A stretch of 6,352 nt of DNA from Anaerolineales bacterium (GTDB lineage: Bacteria; Chloroflexota; Anaerolineae; Anaerolineales; UBA6663). A program made the translations under genes and the position numbers. The stretch lies in NCBI GenBank assembly GCA_017999235.1, contig JAGOBN010000254.1:1-6352 (forward strand), given 5' to 3'. The notes beneath the pieces were generated by a model. The model ran no database searches. It was not told the DNA's origin and worked only from the letters and a program-made list of their open reading frames with translations. Positions 1 to 5,842 of the stretch are shown here, one piece after another. Position 1 is the first letter of the stretch. The number at the start of each line of letters is the position of its first letter.

Positions 1-2
1 CA

Positions 3-169
3 CCGGCGTACGCGCCGTCCGCCGGCGTACCCGCCGCCCGCCGCCGTACTCGCCGCCCGCCGGCGTACTCGCCGCCCGCCGGCGTACTCGCCGCCCGCCG
101 GCGTACTCGCCGCCCGCCGGCGTACTCGCCGCCCGCCGGCGTACTCGCCGCCCGCCGGCGTACTCGCCG
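3..169. repeat. 19-bp GC-rich tandem repeat array (minisatellite), continuing to or past the left edge
   Basis: Seen directly: the GTAC core recurs at 8, 27, 46, 65, 84, 103, 122, 141 and 160, a strict 19-bp period. The consensus on the + strand is ccggcgtactcgccgcccg. Units starting at 60, 79, 98, 117 and 136 are identical. The unit at 41 has one change, the unit at 22 has one, and the unit at 3 has two. The last unit (155) matches for 15 bases and then diverges. Degeneracy is greater toward the left. There are no unique spacers, so this is not a CRISPR. Each unit can form a short GGCG/CGCC hairpin around the TACT loop. Because 19 is not a multiple of three, gain or loss of a copy would frameshift any gene crossing it, which favours a non-coding array. 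Function is unknown; slippage-generated minisatellite is the simplest reading. Confidence 0.95.
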
Positions 170-172
170 GCG
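153..172 (-). other. Perfect GC hairpin at the array edge, just after the stop of the 380-aa gene
   Basis: The arms 153-160 and 165-172 are both CGCCGGCG, which is self-complementary, and they flank a 4-nt loop. This gives an 8-bp all-GC stem two bases downstream of the TAG at 175-177 on the minus strand. The final repeat copy differs from the others exactly where this extends the usual 5-bp stem. There is no U-tract after it, so it is not a classical intrinsic terminator. It might stabilise the mRNA 3' end or pause polymerase; that is inference. Confidence 0.5.
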
Positions 173-174
173 CC

Positions 175-1317
175 CTAACTCCCCAGGTTAATCTCTTGGC
201 CAATCTCCACGCCCGGAAAACCGCCGGGCGGCAGGAGCGGCAGCCGGAACGCGCACAGCGCGCCGGCCGGGTCCACCAGGAAGCGCAGGCGTTCCAGCGC
301 CGGCAGCAGGTGGGCGTTCCCCCACGGTTTCGGCCCCCAGACTTCTTGCTCTAAATAATCAAAGTTGCGCTGGACCACGTCCCATTCGGCGTCCACGGGC
401 ACGGCCACCTCGGCGTGCAGAGTATGGCCGCCGGGCGGCCCGCCGTCCAAATTCCAGCCGGGGCCGCTGAGCGCGCTGCGTAACGGCCAGCGCAGGGCCG
501 GCGCCCCCAGCACGCTCACCCGCACCGCGTACGCCACGCGCAAGCCGCGCGCGTAATTCTCGTACCAGCCGGCCGCCTCCGCCGCCCGCTGATTCAGCGG
601 CGGGCGCGTGGTTTCGGCCACCATGTGCAGGTCATAGACCAGATCGCTCAACACGCGTTCATCCGCCGGGGGGATATGCACCGGCCGCAGACTCACCGAG
701 ATCAGCGCCGGCTCGGTCAGGCGCGCCAGTGCGGCCCAGACCACATCCCAGCCGGACGGCTCCCAGCGAAACGGATACACGATCGGCAGGTATAAGGCGG
801 GCTGGGTTTCGTCCGTCCACAAGAGGAATTCGGCCGGCCGGCGGATCTCCGCCCACTGCCGGCGTTCCACGGCCCGCGCGGCGATCTCGGCGCCGGACCA
901 GGCCTGCTGGTCCGCCTCGGTCGCGGCCGGCGTCAGGTCATAGCCCACCGGCATGGCCGTGGAGGCCAATTCCCACAACTCGCCGGCGGAGGCCTCGGCT
1001 TCGGCGGCGGTGTGCGCGTCAAAGGCCTTGCCCACCAGAATGCAATCCACGCGCGGGGAGCCCGGCCGGTGCAGATACCGCAGGTCCACCGTCCATTGCC
1101 GGCCGTGGGCCAGCATGGCTTCGCCCGGATGCAGGGCGGTGATAAAGCGCAGCTGCCGGTCCAGCAGTTGCAGCTGGACTTTGAATTCGTCGTCGCGGTC
1201 CACCCAGACATGCTCGGTCAACCGCGCAAACGGCCAGTGGGCCACGCGCGCCGCGAACTGGGCGTGGAAGCCGGCGCCGCCGGCCGGCGTGCTGACGGTG
1301 TAGTGCGGGGCGGTCAC
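175..1317 (-). CDS. Hypothetical protein, 380 aa; possible accessory part of a HerA/VirB4-like ATPase system
   Basis: I do not recognise a named family. The GTG start (1317-1315) overlaps the TGA of the upstream SPFH-like gene by 4 nt (GTGA), and GAGG lies 4 nt before it, so translational coupling is likely. The 380-residue protein has no signal peptide or membrane segment and appears cytosolic. By eye it falls into an N-terminal part (about 15-130; ITALHPGE near 59-66, WTVDLRYL near 75-82), a middle part (about 155-240; AEIRRPAEFLLW, then YLPIVYPFRW), and a C-terminal part (about 250-375). The last part has a WYENYARGLRVAYAVRVSV segment, an NFDYLEQ segment, and ends LRFLVDPAGALCAFRLP plus a Gly/Pro turn. 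That order resembles the stretch just before the Walker A core of HerA/VirB4/TraG-type ATPases (from memory, unverified). No Walker motif is present, and the protein stops about where the core would start. A standalone partner of a separate ATPase, or the N-terminal half of a split one, are both possible. Confidence 0.8.
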   Translation of the reverse strand: MTAPHYTVSTPAGGAGFHAQFAARVAHWPFARLTEHVWVDRDDEFKVQLQLLDRQLRFITALHPGEAMLAHGRQWTVDLRYLHRPGSPRVDCILVGKAFDAHTAAEAEASAGELWELASTAMPVGYDLTPAATEADQQAWSGAEIAARAVERRQWAEIRRPAEFLLWTDETQPALYLPIVYPFRWEPSGWDVVWAALARLTEPALISVSLRPVHIPPADERVLSDLVYDLHMVAETTRPPLNQRAAEAAGWYENYARGLRVAYAVRVSVLGAPALRWPLRSALSGPGWNLDGGPPGGHTLHAEVAVPVDAEWDVVQRNFDYLEQEVWGPKPWGNAHLLPALERLRFLVDPAGALCAFRLPLLPPGGFPGVEIGQEINLGS

Positions 1318-2396
1318 ACAGCCTCGCCCGCGTCCGCGTCTTTAGGGTGATCCCACACCGAGCCGGGCGGGACGGGCAGCCCGTCGTCGGGCAGCACGAA
1401 CGGCGGCGGGACCGCGGTGCGCGGGTCGTTGGTCGCGTCCAGCGCGAAGTAACTGCGGATTTGGGTGGGGAACTGCGGCGCCGGCACGGGCTGGGCCAGC
1501 TTATCCAACAGCTCCAGGGCCTTGAGCAGCGGCTGCATATCCTTTTCCGTGTAGGTCCGGCCGGGATGCCGGCGCAGATCTTCCACAAAGGCCTTGGACA
1601 ATTCCTCCACCGCCTCAATCGCATCCAGGCGGGCCTGCTGATTCTTCTCGCGCATCTGGGTGGCGATGGCCACCGAAGCCTGGCGCCGCAAGCCGGGCTG
1701 CTGCAGGGCAAACACGTCTTCCTCGCGCTGGGCCTCGCGCCGGCGCACCTCGCCGTCCTTGTCCACCGTGGCCGCCCGGCGCTGGAGATCCTTCCAGGCC
1801 GCGTCCGGCTCCAGGCGCGTCAGGCCGACCGTGATCTTCAGGCCGTGGGGAACAAACTCCTCCGACACCTCATGCGCCACGCCCTCTTCCACCAGCGCCG
1901 GCATGATGCGGACCACATCGTCGTGCTTCTGCACCCGCAGGCGCTTCATCAGCTTCTGCTTCAGGGCGTTGCGGACATCGTCCAGCGGCTCGCGCAGTTC
2001 CGTGGCCAGCGCCGGATCGGTGACGCGCACGCTCACCCACAGGTCCACCTCGAAATACAACAAGTCATCGGTGGGCACCGGCAGCTTCTCGATCGCGAAC
2101 GACATCACATCCAGGCGGACAAATTGCGCGCTGACCGGCCAGTGGCCCTTGAGCGCGGATTGCAGGTGATAGCGGCCCGGATAGAGCGTCAGGCGCTGGT
2201 TGTTGCGCCCCAGCAGCACCACCGCCGCCACGTTCGGGGGGACAAACAGGTGCCGGCTGAACCGCCGGAAGTGGCCGTCGGCCATCAAGGCGTCGCCGGC
2301 GTAGAAATCCAGCACGCGCGTGTAGTGCAGCCAAAGCGGCCAGGTGGCCAGGCCGTTGTAGTCGAACTGCAGGCTCGATTCAGACTCGGTGGTCAT
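1314..2396 (-). CDS. SPFH/band-7-like protein without a membrane anchor, 360 aa
   Basis: Start chosen at ATG 2396-2394 because GGGAG (2403-2407) sits 6 nt upstream. ATG 2402 would touch the Shine-Dalgarno, and longer starts run through the promoter region. Residues about 50-200 follow the SPFH (stomatin/prohibitin/flotillin/HflKC) pattern: LYPGRYHL near 71-78, a FVRLDVMSFAIEKLPVPTDDLLYFEVDLWVSVRV strand set near 92-125, VTDPAL near 125-130, an amphipathic helical stretch, then VPHGLKITVGLTRLEP near 182-197. Residues about 198-276 are charged and helical, probably coiled coil (QRRAATVDKDGEVRRREAQ), as expected after an SPFH domain. The tail (302-350) is Pro-rich. SPFH proteins generally form oligomeric membrane or scaffold assemblies. 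This one lacks the usual N-terminal hydrophobic segment, so it would be soluble or peripheral. It is first gene of a coupled pair with the 380-aa unknown protein. SPFH assignment is by fold-pattern reading only, and the substrate or partner is unknown. Confidence 0.8.
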   Translation of the reverse strand: MTTESESSLQFDYNGLATWPLWLHYTRVLDFYAGDALMADGHFRRFSRHLFVPPNVAAVVLLGRNNQRLTLYPGRYHLQSALKGHWPVSAQFVRLDVMSFAIEKLPVPTDDLLYFEVDLWVSVRVTDPALATELREPLDDVRNALKQKLMKRLRVQKHDDVVRIMPALVEEGVAHEVSEEFVPHGLKITVGLTRLEPDAAWKDLQRRAATVDKDGEVRRREAQREEDVFALQQPGLRRQASVAIATQMREKNQQARLDAIEAVEELSKAFVEDLRRHPGRTYTEKDMQPLLKALELLDKLAQPVPAPQFPTQIRSYFALDATNDPRTAVPPPFVLPDDGLPVPPGSVWDHPKDADAGEAV

Positions 2397-2402
2397 GGTC
2401 AT

Positions 2403-2407
2403 CTCCC
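2403..2407 (-). promoter_or_regulatory. Ribosome binding site that fixes the SPFH-like gene start
   Basis: On the minus strand GGGAG lies 6 nt before the ATG at 2396. A second in-frame ATG at 2402 directly abuts it and would have no spacing. This favours the shorter N-terminus (MTTESESS). Confidence 0.6.
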
Positions 2408-2433
2408 TGCCGGCAGTTCCGGCGAGGCCGAAG

Positions 2434-2461
2434 ATTGTAGCCCTAAGGCCAAAAAACACAA
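2434..2461 (-). promoter_or_regulatory. Candidate sigma-70-type promoter for the SPFH-like/unknown operon
   Basis: On the minus strand, TTGTGT (2461-2456; three of six to TTGACA) is followed after 16 bp by TACAAT (2439-2434; five of six to TATAAT). This lies in the 82-bp gap between the SDR stop and the SPFH-like start. Transcription would begin near 2427, giving a leader of about 30 nt with the GGGAG site inside. The gap is distinctly AT-richer than its surroundings. No operator-like palindrome is evident. Confidence 0.5.
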
Positions 2462-2475
2462 ACCGGATCGGTCCG
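2451..2475 (-). terminator. Weak candidate intrinsic terminator after the SDR gene
   Basis: Just after the TAA at 2481-2479, the minus strand has a small hairpin (ACCG-ATC-CGGT, extendable by G-U pairs, or alternatively CGGA-CCGA-TCCG). It is followed by a T-rich run TTTGTGTTTTTT. The stem is short, so efficiency is doubtful. The T-run overlaps the -35 region of the next promoter. Confidence 0.3.
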
Positions 2476-2478
2476 AGG

Positions 2479-3261
2479 TTAGCGCGCCCGCCGGGTAAAG
2501 GCGTTGATGATGAGCCAATCCGCCAGTTCAGGGAAGCGCCGGCCCAGCCAGGCGGCGGCGCCCAGCGGCCACGGCAGGCTCAGCTCCCGGCGCGGCCGGC
2601 GCGCCAGGCCCACCACGGCCTGCGCCACCTGCTCCGCGGTCGGCCGGAGCCAGTCTGGGGTGGTGACGCGCGCGGCGCCGGCCGGATCGGAGCGCGTCCG
2701 GAACTCGGTGCCGGCCACCCCGCCCGGCGCCACCACGGACACGCGCACGCCCCGCGGGGCGGCCTCGCGCCGGACGGCCTCCGCAAACCCACACAGGCCG
2801 GCCTTGGCTGCGCCGTAGACGCTGAGGGTGGGAACGCCCACCAGACCAGCCAGCGAGGCCATGTAGATCAGGTGGCCGTGCCGCCGCGCCAGCATCTCCG
2901 GCAAGACCAAGCGGGTGAGCTCCATCGCCGCCGTCAAGTTGACACACACCTGCTCGGCCACTTCCGCCGCGGTCTGCTCTTCCATCCAGGCCCGCCGGCC
3001 GAAGCCGGCATTGCTGAACAAAATGTCAACCCGTCCAAAGCGGGCGTGGGCGGCGGCGATCACGTGCGCCGGGGCCTGGGGGTCCGCCAGATCGGCCGGG
3101 ATGGCCAGCGCCGCCGCGCCCAGTTCGGCGGTCAGCGCCGCCAGCCGGTCCGCGCGGCGGGCGGTCAGCGCCACCTGGGCGCCGGCCTGGCTGAAAGCGC
3201 GCGCGGTCGCCGCGCCGATGCCGGACGAGGCGCCCGTGATCAAGACCACCCGGCCGCGCAT
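2479..3261 (-). CDS. SDR family NAD(P)-dependent oxidoreductase, 260 aa (classical type)
   Basis: A classical short-chain dehydrogenase with a complete motif set. The TGASSGIG dinucleotide-binding loop is at 9-16, ADL at 56-58, SNAG (variant of NNAG) at 83-86, structural Asn at 108, catalytic Ser136, YxxxK at Tyr149/Lys153, and the PG motif at 179-180. Arg35-Arg36 after the second strand suggest a preference for NADP(H). The length is normal for the family. The C-terminal segment (about 229-251, LPWPLGAAAWLGRRFPELAD) is amphipathic, as seen in DltE-like/COG0300 SDRs, and may give peripheral membrane contact or form a substrate lid. The substrate cannot be read from sequence. The ATG lies 9 nt after the lon stop, in the same frame, with no Shine-Dalgarno visible in the GC-rich leader, so translation probably depends on coupling to lon. 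Likely last gene of folC-lon-SDR. Confidence 0.95.
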   Translation of the reverse strand: MRGRVVLITGASSGIGAATARAFSQAGAQVALTARRADRLAALTAELGAAALAIPADLADPQAPAHVIAAAHARFGRVDILFSNAGFGRRAWMEEQTAAEVAEQVCVNLTAAMELTRLVLPEMLARRHGHLIYMASLAGLVGVPTLSVYGAAKAGLCGFAEAVRREAAPRGVRVSVVAPGGVAGTEFRTRSDPAGAARVTTPDWLRPTAEQVAQAVVGLARRPRRELSLPWPLGAAAWLGRRFPELADWLIINAFTRRAR

Positions 3262-3270
3262 GGCGCGGGC

Positions 3271-5808
3271 TCAGGCGCGCGGGCGCGCGGGGGCGCGGCG
3301 GGACGCCGGCTTGACCAGCCGTTTCGCCAACTTCTTGGCCGCCGGCTTCTTGGCCGCCGGCTTCCGAGCCGCCGGCACCGGCAGCAGCGCCTCCACCAGC
3401 ACCTGGTCGATATGCTCCACAAACACGAACTTGAGCTCTTTCTTGGCGGTGGCCGGCACATCCACTAAGTCTTTGTCGTTCTTCTTGGGCAGGATGACGG
3501 TCTTCAGGCCGGCGCGGTGCGCGGCCAGCACTTTCTCTTTGACGCCGCCGATCGGCAGCACCCGCCCGCGCAGGGTGATCTCGCCCGTCATGCCCACGCC
3601 CCGGCGCACCTTGCGCCCGGTGTAAGCCGAGATCAAGGCGGCGGCCAGGCTGATGCCGGCGCTGGGGCCGTCTTTGGGGATGCCGCCTTCGGGGACGTGA
3701 ATGTGGGTATCCGTTTTTTCGAAGCGGCGGTATTCGATGCCCAGCGTCTTGGCCTTGGATTTCATGTAGGACATGGCGGCGTGGGCCGATTCCTGCATCA
3801 CCTCGCCGATCTGGCCCGTGATCTGCAGACCGCCCTTGCCGTCCATCAGCGCCACCTCGATGGGCATGGTGTCACCGCCGGCCTCGGTCCAGGCCAGACC
3901 CATCGCCAGGCCGACCTCATCCTGCTTCTCGGCGTCCTGCGGCGTGTATTGGGGCGGCCCCAGGAACTTGTGCAGGCTGGCCGGCGTGATGCGTCCGCGG
4001 CCGGCTTTGCCTTCCGCCTGACGGCGCGCCACCTTGCGGCACACCTTGGCGATCTCGCGCTCCAGGTTGCGGACGCCGGCCTCGTAAGTGTACGACCGGA
4101 TAATGGTGCGGATGGCCTGATCCGCGAAGCCCAAACCGGATTTGACCAGGCCGTTCTCATCCAGCTGGCGCGGCACCAGGAACTTGCGCGCGATGGCCAG
4201 CTTTTCTTCTTCGATGTAGCCTGGGAATTCGATGATCTCCAGCCGGTCTTGCAGGGCCGGCGGGATGGTGTTGAGCGTGTTGGCGGTGGTGACGAAGATC
4301 ACGCCGGACAGGTTGTAATCCACGTCCAGATAGTGATCCATGAAGGCGTGGTTCTGCTCCGGGTCCAGCACCTCCAGCAGCGCGGCGGCCGGGTCGCCCC
4401 GGAAATCCTGGCCGAGCTTGTCGATCTCGTCCAGCATCATCACCGGGTTGGCGCTGGCGGCGCGGCGCATGGCCTGGATGATGCGGCCGGGCAGCGCGCC
4501 GATGTAGGTGCGGCGGTGGCCGCGGATTTCGGCCTCATCGCGCACCCCGCCCAGGCTCAGGCGCACGAACTTGCGGCCCAGCGCGTCGGCGATGGATTTG
4601 CCGAGCGAGGTCTTGCCGGTGCCGGGCGGGCCGACAAAACACAAGATCGGCGCGTGGCGCTGGCCGGCCGCGCCCGTCAGCTTGCGCACGGCGATGTATT
4701 CCAGCACGCGTTCTTTAGCCTTGGGCAGGCCGAAGTGCTGTTTCTCCAGCACGGTTTCGGCGTGCTTCAGGTCCAGGTTGTCGGCGGTCACCGCCGCCCA
4801 CGGCAGGTCCACCATCCAATCCAGGTAGGTGCGGATGATCCCGACTTCAGGCGCCATGGGCGGCATCTGCGCCAGACGTTCCACCTCTTTAATCGCTTTG
4901 GCGCGCACTTCCTCCGGCATCTGGGCGGCGGCCACTTTCTCGCGCAGGTCGCTCAGCTCGACGCTCCAGGAATCGCCCTCGCCCAGTTCGCTCTGGATGG
5001 CCTTCATCTGCTCGCGCAGATACAGCTCGCGCTGGTTGCGGTCCACCTCGTTCTGCACCTGGGAGTGGATCTGGTCTTCCAGCTCCAGCACATCCAGCTC
5101 TTTGCCCAGCAGCACGCTCAGCCGCTGCAGGCGGGCGGCCGGCTCGGAGATCTCCAGCACGGATTGGCGCTCGGCCAGCGGCAGGTCGATGATCGAGGCG
5201 ATGTGGTCGGCCAGCCAGCCCGGCTCCTCAATGTTCATGGCGAACACGTAGGCTTCTTCCGGGACGGCGCGGTTGAGGCGCACCACGCGCTCGAACAGCC
5301 CCAGCACCGCGCGCATCAAAGCCTCGGTAGCGCGCGGCTTCTCCGTCGGCTCGTAGATCGGGCGGGCGCGGACCACATAGAACGGCTCGGTCTGGACAAA
5401 CTCCACCACCTGCGCCCGGCGCCGGCCCTGGGCCAGCACCGAGGTGGAGCCGTCCGGCATCCGCAGCGTGCGCCCGACGGCGATCTCGGTCCCGGTGAGG
5501 TACAGATCCTGCGGGGTCGGGTCTTCGATCTCCGGGTTGAGCTGGGAGACGGCCAGCACGGTCAGGTTGGCGGCGTTGGCCTCGCCGATGGCGGCCATCG
5601 AGCGCTCGCGGCCGACGAACAGCGGCGTGACCATGTGCGGAAACATCACCAGGTCGCGCAGGGGCAGGAGCGGCAGCTCGATCAGGCCTTCGCCGTCCAG
5701 CTCGGCGTCCGGCACGTCATACAGCTCGTCCGCCTGCCGGCCGAGTGAATCGGCAAAGCCGGAGCGCAGAAACCATTCGCGATAGGAAGGATCCAAAGAA
5801 GGATTCAT
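3271..5808 (-). CDS. lon: ATP-dependent protease La (Lon), LonA type, 845 aa
   Basis: Cytosolic AAA+ serine protease that degrades misfolded and regulatory proteins. ATG 5808 was chosen because the N-terminal Lon substrate-binding domain follows it ([23 protein letters not shown] from about 45) after a 40-residue acidic leader. Upstream in-frame codons are only a shadow of folC. A weak AGAAAG lies about 6 nt upstream. The N-domain and coiled coil run to about 340 ([15 protein letters not shown] type, near 257-271). The AAA+ module has Walker A GPPGTGKT 393-400, Walker B LDEID 459-463, sensor-1 Asn510, an Arg in DRLE at 522, and sensor-2 region GVRNLER near 578-584. The protease domain has PKDGPSAG 711-718 with catalytic Ser716 and GGVKEK with Lys759, a 43-residue spacing identical to E. 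coli Ser679/Lys722. All motifs are intact, so it should be active. The family normally ends near residue 809 here. A further ~35-residue basic Lys/Ala/Pro/Arg tail is unusual. It sits 34 nt after folC and 9 nt before the SDR gene. Confidence 0.98.
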   Translation of the reverse strand: MNPSLDPSYREWFLRSGFADSLGRQADELYDVPDAELDGEGLIELPLLPLRDLVMFPHMVTPLFVGRERSMAAIGEANAANLTVLAVSQLNPEIEDPTPQDLYLTGTEIAVGRTLRMPDGSTSVLAQGRRRAQVVEFVQTEPFYVVRARPIYEPTEKPRATEALMRAVLGLFERVVRLNRAVPEEAYVFAMNIEEPGWLADHIASIIDLPLAERQSVLEISEPAARLQRLSVLLGKELDVLELEDQIHSQVQNEVDRNQRELYLREQMKAIQSELGEGDSWSVELSDLREKVAAAQMPEEVRAKAIKEVERLAQMPPMAPEVGIIRTYLDWMVDLPWAAVTADNLDLKHAETVLEKQHFGLPKAKERVLEYIAVRKLTGAAGQRHAPILCFVGPPGTGKTSLGKSIADALGRKFVRLSLGGVRDEAEIRGHRRTYIGALPGRIIQAMRRAASANPVMMLDEIDKLGQDFRGDPAAALLEVLDPEQNHAFMDHYLDVDYNLSGVIFVTTANTLNTIPPALQDRLEIIEFPGYIEEEKLAIARKFLVPRQLDENGLVKSGLGFADQAIRTIIRSYTYEAGVRNLEREIAKVCRKVARRQAEGKAGRGRITPASLHKFLGPPQYTPQDAEKQDEVGLAMGLAWTEAGGDTMPIEVALMDGKGGLQITGQIGEVMQESAHAAMSYMKSKAKTLGIEYRRFEKTDTHIHVPEGGIPKDGPSAGISLAAALISAYTGRKVRRGVGMTGEITLRGRVLPIGGVKEKVLAAHRAGLKTVILPKKNDKDLVDVPATAKKELKFVFVEHIDQVLVEALLPVPAARKPAAKKPAAKKLAKRLVKPASRRAPARPRA
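3331..3375 (-). repeat. 15-bp in-frame tandem repeat encoding PAAKK-type units in the Lon tail
   Basis: On the + strand cttcttggccgccgg occurs at 3331-3345 and 3346-3360, with a copy differing at three positions at 3361-3375. Read on the minus strand, each unit is five codons, giving [15 protein letters not shown] within the Lon C-terminal extension. The period is a multiple of three, so expansion keeps the frame. Confidence 0.85.
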
Positions 5809-5821
5809 AAGGGCTTTCTGG

Positions 5822-5839
5822 GTCCGCCAGGCGGCGGAC
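5822..5839 (-). other. Perfect 7-bp hairpin in the folC-lon gap
   Basis: GTCCGCC (5822-5828) and GGCGGAC (5833-5839) are exact complements around a 4-nt loop. They lie 3 nt after the folC TGA (5843-5845) and 13 nt before the lon ATG. No T-run follows in the minus direction, so it is not a classical terminator. It could modulate lon translation or mark an RNA processing site; both are inference. Confidence 0.5.
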
Positions 5840-5842
5840 GGG

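Noticed and set aside
1..174. CRISPR array
   Set aside because: The repeats are directly contiguous at 19 bp with no variable spacers, and no cas gene is in the window.
1..174. Plasmid-type iterons or replication origin
   Set aside because: The unit length fits iterons, but there is no AT-rich region, DnaA-box-like sequence or rep gene, and the neighbours are chromosomal housekeeping genes.
211..229. GCCCGG/CCGGGC inverted repeat near the end of the 380-aa gene
   Set aside because: It lies inside the coding sequence, encoding the Gly/Pro turn, and such short GC inverted repeats are expected by chance at this composition.
2397..2459. Longer start of the SPFH-like protein at 2459 or 2402
   Set aside because: The extension crosses the AT-rich promoter-like gap. 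GGGAG is correctly spaced only for the ATG at 2396.
1347..2498. 383-codon open frame on the + strand antisense to the SPFH-like gene
   Set aside because: Low-complexity His/Arg/Gln-rich composition. The opposite strand has a well-formed protein with a ribosome binding site and coupled downstream gene.
3517..5748. 743-codon open frame on the + strand antisense to lon
   Set aside because: It mirrors the intact Lon frame in GC-rich DNA, is rich in His/Gly/Gln/Arg with no recognisable domain, and has no separate support. Lon has all its motifs.
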